Source: JBFWWW01 sp050245975 (GTDB taxonomy: Bacteria; Pseudomonadota; Alphaproteobacteria; Rhizobiales; Hyphomicrobiaceae). From it: 21,379 nucleotides of DNA. Where the stretch lies: contig JBFWWW010000051.1 in NCBI GenBank assembly GCA_050245975.1, forward strand, positions 1 through 21,379, in the 5' to 3' direction. Of the stretch, positions 5,403 to 12,951 are shown in pieces. The notes under the pieces were generated by a model. That model worked only from the letters and a program-made list of their open reading frames with translations, did not search any database and was not told the origin of the DNA. Within the stretch, counting starts at the first letter, position 1; each line of letters begins with the position of its first letter. Made by a program: the position numbers and the translations under genes.

Positions 5403-7787
5403 ATGGAACGTCTCTACACGATCTTCTCCCGCTCGGGCATCGACAGGTTCTGGTCCGACCGCTTCTCGGCGCCGGCGGGCACGGGTTCGGCTGCGCCCGG
5501 CGCCTGGCCTCTGGCGTTGCCTCTGCTGCTCACCGTGCTCGGCTGGGCGGCGATGGCGGCGCCCTGGCTGTCGGGCCACGTCACCATTCCGTGGGATGCG
5601 AAGGCCGAGTTCCAGCCGCAGATTCAATTTCTTGCCGACAGCCTCGCGCGCGGCGAGTCGCCCTTCTGGACGCCCTTCGTCTTCTCCGGCCATCCCCAGG
5701 TCGCCGACCCGCAGTCGATGATCTTCTCGCTGCCGTTCCTGGTGCTGTCGCTGCTCACGCGCGCGCCGAGCCTGTGGGCGGTCGATACCACCGTCTTCTG
5801 CGCGCAGCTCTTCGGCGCCGCCGGCGTCCTGCTGCTCTTCCGCGACCGCGGCTGGCATCCGGCGGGCGCCATCCTGGCCGCGCTCGCCTTCGCCTTCGGC
5901 GCATCGATGGCCTGGCGCGTCCAGCACATCGGGCAGGTGCTCAGCCTTGCCGCCCTGCCGTGGGCGCTGCTCTGCCTTGAGCGTGCGCTCGACCGCCGCT
6001 CCGTTCTCTACGGCCTGCTGGCCGGCCTCGTCTCCGCGCACATCGTGCTCGGCCGCGATCAGGTGGCGCTGCTCGGCATCTATTGTCTTGCCGGCTACGT
6101 CGTCTGGCGCTGGGCGACGGCCCCGCGCACGGTGGAGGCCATCGGCAACAGCATGGCGCCGCTCGCTGTCGGCGGCATCGCCGGCGCCGCCGTGATCGCC
6201 ATCCCGCTGACGCTGACGGCGCTGCTCGCCGCCCAGTCCAACCGTCCGGTCATCGACTATGTCGGCGCCGGCCGCGGCTCGCTGCATCCCGCGCTGCTGC
6301 TCACGACGCTGATGCCGGAGGTGTTCGGCGCCTCGGGCCGCATGGAGGACTACTGGGGACCGCCGAGCTTCGCCTGGAGCGACACGGGCCTCTTCATCGC
6401 CCAGAACATGGGCCAGCTCTACATCGGCGCCATTCCCATCCTGCTCATCCTGCTGGGCGCCGTGCGCGGCGACCTGTGGCGGCCCGAGATCCGCTTCTTT
6501 ACCGTCGCCGCCGTCATGATGCTTGTCTACGCGCTCGGCTGGTACACGCCCGTGTTCTGGGTGCTCTATCACCTGCTGCCCGGCGTCTCGCTCTACCGCC
6601 GCCCGGCCGACGCGACGTTCCTGATCGGCGGTCTCGGCGCCATCCTCGCCGGCTATGTCGCCCACCGTCTCCTGACCGAGCCTTGGGCCGCGTTCACGCG
6701 CCAGCAGCTCGCGACCGTCGCCGGCATCATCGCCGCGGCCTTCGTCGTCGCCTTCGGCCTCGGCATCGCCATCGACCGCCTGCCGCGCCTGCCGGGTCCT
6801 CTCGCCGTCGCGGCCGCAAGTCTCGCCGCCGGCGCGCTGGTGCTCGCCTGGGCGAGGCCGCGCATCCTGCTCGAGCCGCGGCTCGCCGCCATCGGGCTTG
6901 CCGCATTCACCGCCGCCGACCTCGGCTACAACAACGGTCCCAGCTCCTCCTCCGCGCTGCCGCCGTCGGTCTACGAGGTGCTGCAGCCTGGCTCCAACAA
7001 CGAGACCATCGCCCTTCTCAAGTCGCTCACCGCCGCCTCGGCCACCGACGCGCGCCGCGACCGCATCGAGCTCGCCGGCCTCGGCTTCCACTGGCCGAAC
7101 GCGAGCCAGACGCACCGCCTCGAGAACACGCTCGGCTACAACCCGGTCCGCCTCGCCCTCTATAGCCGCGCGACGGGCGCGGAGGATCACGTCGGCCTTC
7201 CCGACCAGCGCAAGTTCTCCCCGCTCTTTCCCTCCTACCGCTCCATCCTCGCCGACCTGCTCGGCCTGCACTACATCGTCACCGGCGTGCCGATCGAGAA
7301 GATCGACCCCAAGGTCAAGCCCAACGACTTCAAGCTGATCGCCCACACGCACGACGGCTACATCTACGAGAACCCCTGGCCCTTCGACCGCGTGCTGTTC
7401 GCCACCGAGGCCATCGGCGCCGACTTCGACCGCATCCTCGCCGACGGCGTCTGGCCGGACGTCAACCTCAACCGCACCGTGCTGCTGCAACCGCCGCCCA
7501 CCAGCGAGGCGCAGCGCCGGCCGGGCACCGCGCGGCTCATCAGCTACCGCAACACCGACGTGGTGGTCGAAGCCGACAGCCCCGATGGCGGCTTCGTCGT
7601 CCTCAACGACGTCTGGCAACCCTGGTGGACGGCCGAGCTCAACGGCCGCCGCGTGCCGCTCCTGCGCGCCAACGTCCTGTTCCGTGCCGTCGCCGTGCCG
7701 CCCGGCAAGGTGCGCGTGCGGTTCAAATTCCGCCCGCTGCTGGGGGCCTGGGAGCAGATCACCGGCAAGCTCGGCGTCCCGTTCTAG
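5403..7787 (+). CDS. YfhO-family polytopic membrane glycosyltransferase-like protein (copy 1)
   Basis: The 794-residue protein has many hydrophobic helices from about residue 35 onward and a soluble C-terminal segment. The first large loop after helix 1 contains PWDAKAEFQPQ with Asp65, placed where GT-C enzymes keep their catalytic acid, followed by ADPQSMIFSLPF. The C-terminus has the YfhO hallmark LNDVWQPWWTAELNG...LRANVLFRAVAVPPG. YfhO proteins of Firmicutes transfer sugars from undecaprenyl phosphate to teichoic acid outside the membrane, so a periplasmic GT-C role is inferred. A clear paralogue lies at 15578-17923; this copy has about 27 extra N-terminal residues. Its start lies beside the reverse-strand GTG at 5400. 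Two ABC transporter genes follow on the same strand. Confidence 0.82.
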   Translation: MERLYTIFSRSGIDRFWSDRFSAPAGTGSAAPGAWPLALPLLLTVLGWAAMAAPWLSGHVTIPWDAKAEFQPQIQFLADSLARGESPFWTPFVFSGHPQVADPQSMIFSLPFLVLSLLTRAPSLWAVDTTVFCAQLFGAAGVLLLFRDRGWHPAGAILAALAFAFGASMAWRVQHIGQVLSLAALPWALLCLERALDRRSVLYGLLAGLVSAHIVLGRDQVALLGIYCLAGYVVWRWATAPRTVEAIGNSMAPLAVGGIAGAAVIAIPLTLTALLAAQSNRPVIDYVGAGRGSLHPALLLTTLMPEVFGASGRMEDYWGPPSFAWSDTGLFIAQNMGQLYIGAIPILLILLGAVRGDLWRPEIRFFTVAAVMMLVYALGWYTPVFWVLYHLLPGVSLYRRPADATFLIGGLGAILAGYVAHRLLTEPWAAFTRQQLATVAGIIAAAFVVAFGLGIAIDRLPRLPGPLAVAAASLAAGALVLAWARPRILLEPRLAAIGLAAFTAADLGYNNGPSSSSALPPSVYEVLQPGSNNETIALLKSLTAASATDARRDRIELAGLGFHWPNASQTHRLENTLGYNPVRLALYSRATGAEDHVGLPDQRKFSPLFPSYRSILADLLGLHYIVTGVPIEKIDPKVKPNDFKLIAHTHDGYIYENPWPFDRVLFATEAIGADFDRILADGVWPDVNLNRTVLLQPPPTSEAQRRPGTARLISYRNTDVVVEADSPDGGFVVLNDVWQPWWTAELNGRRVPLLRANVLFRAVAVPPGKVRVRFKFRPLLGAWEQITGKLGVPF

Positions 7788-7917
7788 CCACACCGGCAGG
7801 CAACCCGTTGTCCGGCGCGGCGTTTCGACCTTGGCATGCCGTTCACGGCAGCTTCAGATCGAACGTGACAATCCCTGACCGTCCGGCCGGCCCGCCGTCC
7901 TCAACCCGGTGAACCTG

Positions 7918-9702
7918 ATGACCGAACCATCGCTGACGCCCGACAGCCCGGGGTTTCATCTCGATCCCCGGGTCGTGCGCGCCTTTGCCCGCTTCACGGG
8001 CGGCTTCTGGACCGGGCCGACGGCGGCGCGCGCGTGGAGCCTGACGCTGGGCCTCGTCGCCTTCCTGGTGCTGTCGACCGGCGCCACCGTCGCGCTCAAT
8101 GCCTGGAACCGCTGGTTCTTCGACGCGCTGGAGAACCGCGACGTCGCCACCGTCGCGCGCTCGGCCGCCGTCTTCTGTCTCATCATCGCCGCGATGTCGG
8201 CCATCGGCGTCGCCATCGTTCTGACGCGCGAGACGCTGCAGGTGCGCTGGCGCCAGTGGCTCGTCGAGCATCTCATCGCGCGCTGGCTCGGCCGGCAGCG
8301 CTTCTATCACATGCACGCCGACGGCACCGAGCCGCCCAACCCCGAATACCGCATCTCCGACGACACGCGCTGGGCCACCGAGCCCCTGGTCGACATCGTC
8401 ATCGGCTTCGTGCTGGCGGCCATCGGCGCCGCCGCCTTCATCTCCATCCTGTGGAGCGTCGGCGGCTCCTACACCCTCGTCGCCGGCGGCATGAGCATCA
8501 CCATCCCCGGCTACATGGTGGTCGTCGCGCTCGCCTATGGCGCCATCGCCTCCGGCCTGATGCTGTGGATCGGCCGCCCGCTGGTCGGCTACGTCGGCCG
8601 CAAGAACGAGGCCGAGGGCTACTTCCGCTTCGCCATGATGCGCCTGCGCGACAACGCCGAGGGCGTCGCCCTCATGCGCGGGGCGCCCTACGAGCAGGCG
8701 ATCCTCGGCCGCTTCTACGAGCGCGTCGTCGAGCGCTGGCTCGCCATCGTGCGCCAGCACGGCGCGCTCACCTGGGTGACGAACGCCTCCGGCCCCATGA
8801 TCCCGGTGGTGCCGCTGCTGTTCGCGGCCCCCAAATACCTGTCCGGCGACATGAGCCTCGGCCAGGTGACGCAGCTCGCCGCCGCCTTCGTGCAGGTCCA
8901 GCTCGCCATCTCCTGGGTCGTCGACAACTACAACCGCATCGCCGAGTGGTACGCCTCGGCCCGCCGCGTCATGGACATCGTCGCCGCCTGCGACGCCGTC
9001 GATGCCCGGCTGCCCGCCGGTCCCGCGCCGGGCACGGGAGCACCGGCCGTGGCCGCCGCCCTTGCCGCGGCCGCGTCGCCCGCCATGAGCAACGGCCACC
9101 TGCGCATCGACGACGCCGGCCTTGCCGTGCGCGCCGGCGAGGCCGTGCACATCTCGGGCGAGTCCAGCGTCGGCAAGTCGACCCTGGTGCGCGCCCTGTC
9201 CGGCTTGGCGCCGGCCGCGGGCCGCAGCCTGGCCCTGCCGGACGCCGCCGGCTCCGTCATGGTGGTGCCGCAGCGGGCCTACCTGCCGCTCGGATCGCTG
9301 CGCGACGCGCTGCTCTATCCCGATCCGGCGCTGGCGGCCGACGATGCCGCGCTCTGCGCCGCCCTGGAGCATGTCGGCCTCGGCGCGATCGCCGGGCGCC
9401 TTGCCGAGATCGCGCGCTGGGACCAGCTCCTGTCGACGGGCGAGCGCCAGCGCCTCGCCATCGCGCGGGCTCTGGTTCACAGGCCCTGCGTCGTGATACT
9501 GGACGACGCGCTCGGCGCGCTCGAGCCGGCGGCACAGGCGCGCCTGCTGGACCAGCTCAGGGCGGCGCTGCCGCAGGCCGCGATCGTCAGTCTCGGCCAG
9601 CGCGCGGCGGCGCCCGGCTTCCACGACCGCCAGCTCGTGCTGGAGCGGCAGGCGGGAGGGGCCGCGCTGCGCCCGATGGAAGCGAAGCTGGGTACGGCGT
9701 GA
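7918..9702 (+). CDS. SbmA/YddA-type ABC protein with degenerate ATPase domain
   Basis: The 594-residue fused permease-ATPase belongs to the ABC_membrane_2 group (YddA, related to SbmA/BacA), whose members move peptides, B12-like compounds or unknown substrates. Helices begin near residue 40. The signature motifs LTRETLQVRWRQWL, YHMHADGTEPPNPEYRISDD and KNEAEGYFRF are clear. The nucleotide domain starts near 395. Walker A is GESSVGKST (414-422), the signature is LSTGE (505-509), and Walker B ends in LDD with Asp530 where the catalytic Glu normally sits. The H-loop position is Gln561 (SLGQR instead of SxGHR), so ATP hydrolysis may be weak or absent. The ATG at 7918 has GGTGA upstream; a GTG at 7909 is the alternative. 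The NdvA-like gene follows after 88 nt. Confidence 0.85.
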   Translation: MTEPSLTPDSPGFHLDPRVVRAFARFTGGFWTGPTAARAWSLTLGLVAFLVLSTGATVALNAWNRWFFDALENRDVATVARSAAVFCLIIAAMSAIGVAIVLTRETLQVRWRQWLVEHLIARWLGRQRFYHMHADGTEPPNPEYRISDDTRWATEPLVDIVIGFVLAAIGAAAFISILWSVGGSYTLVAGGMSITIPGYMVVVALAYGAIASGLMLWIGRPLVGYVGRKNEAEGYFRFAMMRLRDNAEGVALMRGAPYEQAILGRFYERVVERWLAIVRQHGALTWVTNASGPMIPVVPLLFAAPKYLSGDMSLGQVTQLAAAFVQVQLAISWVVDNYNRIAEWYASARRVMDIVAACDAVDARLPAGPAPGTGAPAVAAALAAAASPAMSNGHLRIDDAGLAVRAGEAVHISGESSVGKSTLVRALSGLAPAAGRSLALPDAAGSVMVVPQRAYLPLGSLRDALLYPDPALAADDAALCAALEHVGLGAIAGRLAEIARWDQLLSTGERQRLAIARALVHRPCVVILDDALGALEPAAQARLLDQLRAALPQAAIVSLGQRAAAPGFHDRQLVLERQAGGAALRPMEAKLGTA

Positions 9703-9745
9703 GCCGGCATGCGTGGTGCCGGCATATATGATGCCGGCATATATG
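9703..9745. repeat. Three GCCGGCAT copies at exact 15-bp spacing
   Basis: GCCGGCAT occurs at 9703-9710, 9718-9725 and 9733-9740. The last two copies extend to identical 14-mers tgccggcatatatg (9717-9730 and 9732-9745). The block begins directly after the stop codon of the upstream ABC gene and lies 46-88 nt before the NdvA-like start. It may be an operator with sites about one and a half helical turns apart, or a simple duplication. In the frame of the downstream gene it would read as PAYM repeats from an upstream GTG, but translation there looks unlikely. Confidence 0.6.
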
Positions 9746-9790
9746 GTGAAGAAGGCCGGCCGCCGCCGGCGGCAGGGGGACGTGACTGAC

Positions 9791-11608
9791 ATGGCCGTGG
9801 ACACCGGGAGCGCCCTTGGACTTGCAGCGACGCCCGCGCCCGCGCAGCCGATGAGCGCGGCCCAGGTCTACCGCCGCGCGGTCGCCCTGCTGTCGGAGGA
9901 GCGCGGGCTCACCATCTGGCTGGCGCTGTCGGGCATGGCGGTGGCCATCGTCCAGCTCGCCGAGCCGATCCTGTTCGGCCGGGTCGTCGACGCCCTGTCG
10001 CGCAAGGCCGATGCCTTCCCGACCATCGGCCTGTGGGCCGCGATCGGCCTGTTCGGCATTTTCGCCAGCGTCGTCGTCGCCGTCGCCGCCGACCGCCTGG
10101 CGCACCGCAGCCGCCTCGCCGCCCTGAGCCAGGCCTTCGAGCGCGCCATCACCATGCCCATCAGCTATCACGCCGAGAAGGGCTCCGGCGCGGTCGTGCG
10201 CGCCATCCTCGCCGGCACGGACGGGCTGTTCTGGCTCTGGCTGTCGTTCCTGCGCGAGCAGCTGACGGCCATCGTCGGCATCGTCTGCCTGGTGCCGACC
10301 GCCATCAGCATGGACTGGCGCATGGCCTCGATCCTGGCCGTGCTCGCCGTCGTCTACCTGCTGCTCAACATGCTGGTGGTGCACAAGACCAGCGACGGGC
10401 AGGCCGCCGTCGAGCAGTACCACAGCAACGTCTACGGCCGCGTCGGCGACGTGCTCGGCAACGTCACCGTGGTGCAGAGCTTCAGCCGCCTGTCGGCCGA
10501 GATGCAGGCGATGCGCTCCATCATGAGCGAGCTGCTGGCCGTGCAGTACCCCGTGCTGACCTGGTGGGGCCTGCTCACCGTTCTGACCCGGGCGGCCGCC
10601 ACCATCACCATGGTCGCCGTCTTTGCCGCCGGCGCCGTCCTGTCGGCCCGCGGCGAGATCACGGTCGGCCAGATCGTCGCCTTCGTCGCCTTCGCCAACC
10701 TGCTGATCGCCAAGCTCGACCAGCTCTCCAGCTTCGCCGTCCGCATCTACCAGCTCGCGCCGACGCTGCGCACCTACTTCGAGCTGCTCGACGCCCGCGA
10801 GGGCGTCCTCGAGAAGCCCGGCGCCGAGGACCTCATCACCACCGGCGGCAGCGTCAGGTACGAAGATGTGTCGTTCCGGTTCGGCAACAGTGACCAGGGC
10901 GTCTTCGACCTCTCGTTCGAGGCGCTGCCGGGCGAGACCGTGGCGCTGGTCGGCCCCACCGGCTCCGGCAAGACGACGACGCTCGCGCTCCTGCAGCGCA
11001 TGCGCACGCCCGACCGCGGCCGCATCGTCGTCGACGGCGAGGACATCGCCGCCGTCACGCTGTCCTCCCTGCGCCGCGGCATCGCCGTCGTGTTCCAGGA
11101 CGCCGGGCTCTTCAACCGGTCCATCGCCGAGAACATCCGCATCGGCAAGCCCGACGCCACCGACGAGGAGGTGGAGCGCGCCGGCCGGCTGGCGGAGGCG
11201 CACGACTTCATCATGAAGAAGCCCGGCGGCTACGCCTTCGTCATCGGCGAGCGCGGTGCGTCGCTGTCGGGCGGCGAGCGCCAGCGCATCGCCATCGCGC
11301 GCGCCATCCTCAAGGACGCGCCGATCCTCATCCTCGACGAGGCGACGAGCGCGCTCGATGCCGAGACCGAGGCGCGCATCAAGCGGGCGCTCGACACCCT
11401 GCGCAAGGGCCGCACCACCTTCATCATCGCCCACCGCCTCTCGACCGTGGCCGATGCCGACCGCATCCTCGTGCTCGACCATGGCCGCATCATCGAGCGC
11501 GGGCGCTTCCGCGAGCTCGTCGCCCAGGGCGGCCTGTTCGCCCGGCTGGTGGCCGAGGGCGGCTTCACCGAGCCGACGGCTCCCGACGACGCCGAGCCGG
11601 TCCGCTGA
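9791..11608 (+). CDS. ndvA: NdvA/ChvA-type ABC exporter (cyclic beta-1,2-glucan exporter family)
   Basis: The 605-residue half-transporter combines a six-helix exporter domain with an ATPase. Membrane-domain segments such as AEPILFGRVVDALS, DGQAAVEQYHSNV, AQYPVL-like AVQYPVLTWWGLL and VAFVAFANLLIAKLDQ match ChvA/NdvA closely. Those proteins export cyclic beta-1,2-glucan to the periplasm of rhizobia and agrobacteria. The ATPase domain is intact: Walker A GPTGSGKTT at 388-396, Q-loop VFQDAGLFNRSI, signature LSGGERQR, Walker B ILILDEATSALD and H-loop IIAHRLST. The start at 9791 is chosen because AGGGGGA lies ten bases upstream; the frame is open back to 9713. The large glucan synthase gene ndvB is not in this window, so the exported glycan remains inferred. 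Confidence 0.82.
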   Translation: MAVDTGSALGLAATPAPAQPMSAAQVYRRAVALLSEERGLTIWLALSGMAVAIVQLAEPILFGRVVDALSRKADAFPTIGLWAAIGLFGIFASVVVAVAADRLAHRSRLAALSQAFERAITMPISYHAEKGSGAVVRAILAGTDGLFWLWLSFLREQLTAIVGIVCLVPTAISMDWRMASILAVLAVVYLLLNMLVVHKTSDGQAAVEQYHSNVYGRVGDVLGNVTVVQSFSRLSAEMQAMRSIMSELLAVQYPVLTWWGLLTVLTRAAATITMVAVFAAGAVLSARGEITVGQIVAFVAFANLLIAKLDQLSSFAVRIYQLAPTLRTYFELLDAREGVLEKPGAEDLITTGGSVRYEDVSFRFGNSDQGVFDLSFEALPGETVALVGPTGSGKTTTLALLQRMRTPDRGRIVVDGEDIAAVTLSSLRRGIAVVFQDAGLFNRSIAENIRIGKPDATDEEVERAGRLAEAHDFIMKKPGGYAFVIGERGASLSGGERQRIAIARAILKDAPILILDEATSALDAETEARIKRALDTLRKGRTTFIIAHRLSTVADADRILVLDHGRIIERGRFRELVAQGGLFARLVAEGGFTEPTAPDDAEPVR

Positions 11609-11712
11609 GGCCCCAGGATGAGACCCAGCATGGGCGCCAGGATGAGGCGTCAGCACCGGGCCGGCTTTGACCGGACTTTGCTCGCCCGCCCGCACACAAA
11701 ACCGCACGCAGC

Positions 11713-11738
11713 AAAACAGCCGCTCCGGGGAGCGGCTG
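11713..11738 (-). terminator. Rho-independent terminator of the GTP cyclohydrolase II gene
   Basis: A perfect 10-bp stem with a 2-nt loop spans 11717-11738 (cagccgctcc / ggagcggctg). On the reverse strand it is followed directly by TTTT (11716-11713). It lies 36 nt past the stop of the reverse-strand gene at 11774, the right position to end that transcript. The forward strand has only a weaker tttt a few bases beyond, so it could also help stop transcription from the ABC gene ending at 11608. Confidence 0.75.
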
Positions 11739-11773
11739 CCTGCATTTTCGGTCTGGCTCGAGGACGCCGGCGC

Positions 11774-12406
11774 CTAGAGCTTGTGCGCCATGCGCTCCTT
11801 CTTCGTCGCCAGGTAGCGCTTGTTGTAGGGCGATGCCTTGACGATGAGCGGGATCTGCTCCGCCACCTCGATGCCCTCCACGCCGAGCGCGTCGACCTTG
11901 GCGGGGTTGTTCGTCAGCAGCCGGATCTCGGGGTAGCCGAGATCGAACAGGATGTGAGCCGCGAGGTCGTACTCGCGCGCCTCGATCGGGGCCCCGACCG
12001 CGACGTTGGCGTCGACCGTGTCGTAGCCCTGGTCCTGCAGCGCATAGGCCCTGATCTTGTTGACCAGGCCGATGCCGCGGCCCTCGTGATAGGGCAGGTA
12101 GACCAGGATGCCCAGCGGGCTGGCGATGATGCGCTCCATGGCCGCCTGCAGCTGCGGGTAGCAGTCGCAGCGCAGCGAATGGAAGATGTCGCCGGTCACG
12201 CAGCCGCTGTGCACGCGCACGACCGGGAGCTCGTTGCCCGCCGTCGCATCGCGATGAATGAGGACGAATGCCTGCGAGCTCGGCTCGGTCCCTTGATACG
12301 CACGAGCTTCCAGATTGACCTCTTGGCCTCGAAACTCGATCGGAAGAATCGTCTGAGCGGACCAGTCGAGATCCAGCTCAACAGACTTCAGCGCATTCGA
12401 TTTCAT
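11774..12406 (-). CDS. ribA: GTP cyclohydrolase II, stand-alone and divergent
   Basis: The 210-residue protein starts at an ATG at 12406 with GGAGAG four bases upstream. The longer open frame upstream lacks family similarity. It aligns end to end with E. coli RibA and has no dihydroxybutanone-phosphate synthase domain. Zinc cysteines 69, 80 and 82 are present in HSGCVTGD and LRCDC. Tyr121 in RAYALQDQG, Arg144 and the TNNPAK segment (Thr165, Lys170) are kept. The catalytic Asp126 of E. coli is Glu142, the HSEC glutamate is Gly68, and the usual RQEGR is YHEGR. It probably opens the GTP imidazole ring, but this may be a pathway-specific paralogue rather than the housekeeping riboflavin enzyme. 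It is monocistronic, with a terminator downstream and a hairpin-rich leader upstream. Confidence 0.88.
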   Translation of the reverse strand: MKSNALKSVELDLDWSAQTILPIEFRGQEVNLEARAYQGTEPSSQAFVLIHRDATAGNELPVVRVHSGCVTGDIFHSLRCDCYPQLQAAMERIIASPLGILVYLPYHEGRGIGLVNKIRAYALQDQGYDTVDANVAVGAPIEAREYDLAAHILFDLGYPEIRLLTNNPAKVDALGVEGIEVAEQIPLIVKASPYNKRYLATKKERMAHKL

Positions 12407-12495
12407 CGAACTCTCCAGACGGCGTGCCCGCGCGCATATGCGCCAAGAATTTAGGTATTGTAAAGGCGTCGACCAGAGGCTTCGGCCCTTACATC

Positions 12496-12598
12496 GAAGG
12501 GAGGTTTTCGCGGCTCCCTTCCCCACTCTTTTTCCAATTGTGCGTTGCCGGACGAACCATCCGACAACGTCTGCAACGCGGCGTTGGATCCGTTGCAG
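12496..12598 (-). promoter_or_regulatory. Three consecutive hairpins in the likely leader of ribA
   Basis: Three inverted repeats sit in a row upstream of the cyclohydrolase. Arms 12496-12503/12514-12521 give a perfect 8-bp stem with a 10-nt loop. Arms 12543-12552/12560-12569 pair at 9 of 10 positions; the odd pair is C-A on the forward strand but G-U on the reverse strand. Arms 12571-12578/12591-12598 give a perfect 8-bp stem. No FMN riboswitch core motifs are visible. This may be a structured 5' leader. Confidence 0.4.
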
Positions 12599-12746
12599 AG
12601 CGAACCCGGGAAGAGTCAGGCACGAAGACCGCCTGATCGCCCGATGCGGTGATCTGGATAACGCGCTCAAGATGAACGCAGCATGTATGGCTCAGTTCCG
12701 GGGCGATCGCACGCATCGTCCGGCCTGAATCCTCGCATACCTTTCT

Positions 12747-12752
12747 ATTATA
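12747..12752 (-). promoter_or_regulatory. Candidate -10 element (TATAAT, reverse strand) in an AT-rich island
   Basis: A perfect TATAAT on the reverse strand lies within about 50 bp of unusually AT-rich sequence (roughly 12736-12785) in an otherwise very GC-rich window. It could drive the cyclohydrolase gene with a leader of about 330 nt that contains the three hairpins. No good -35 element is visible at normal spacing. The same island could serve a forward promoter, since TATTAT is readable on the other strand. Confidence 0.3.
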
Positions 12753-12863
12753 TTTCAATCTATTACCGGATTTTTATGAGATTCTTCTGCGCGCGACGGC
12801 GCGCGCTGCCGGCCCCTCCGTGCGGCCGTCGGGGCGCCCGATCCCGCCCCCGCCGGCCTATCG

Positions 12864-12887
12864 GAAAAAGCGATCCATCGCTTTTTC
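12864..12887. terminator. Terminator-like palindrome with A/T flanks, no obvious upstream gene
   Basis: The sequence forms a perfect 11-bp stem with a 2-nt loop: gaaaaagcgat / atcgctttttc. The five T residues at the 3' side on either strand make it look like a bidirectional intrinsic terminator. No recognised gene ends here. It lies 64 nt before the start of the forward gene at 12952, so it might end a small forward RNA or act as an attenuator in that gene's leader. Confidence 0.5.
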
Positions 12888-12951
12888 ATCGGCCATTCAT
12901 TCCGGCTATGGTGTTTTGTGACAGTTCGACGACAGGCGTACCCCGCACACG

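Noticed and set aside
5313..7793. Long reverse-strand open frame (826 codons) opposite the first YfhO gene
   Set aside because: It is low-complexity Gly/Arg/Glu/Asp-rich antisense translation, typical of high-GC codon bias. The forward gene has clear membrane helices and family motifs.
7843..11707. Two long reverse-strand open frames (653 and 706 codons) opposite the ABC genes
   Set aside because: They are repetitive, charged antisense translations overlapping well-supported ABC transporters on the forward strand.
12407..12752. FMN riboswitch upstream of ribA
   Set aside because: The conserved FMN-aptamer segments could not be found on the reverse strand. The hairpins present do not match its layout.
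12424..12758. Small open frames of 70-96 codons in the gap upstream of ribA
   Set aside because: They have no ribosome site, no domain and arginine-rich composition, and they overlap each other on both strands.
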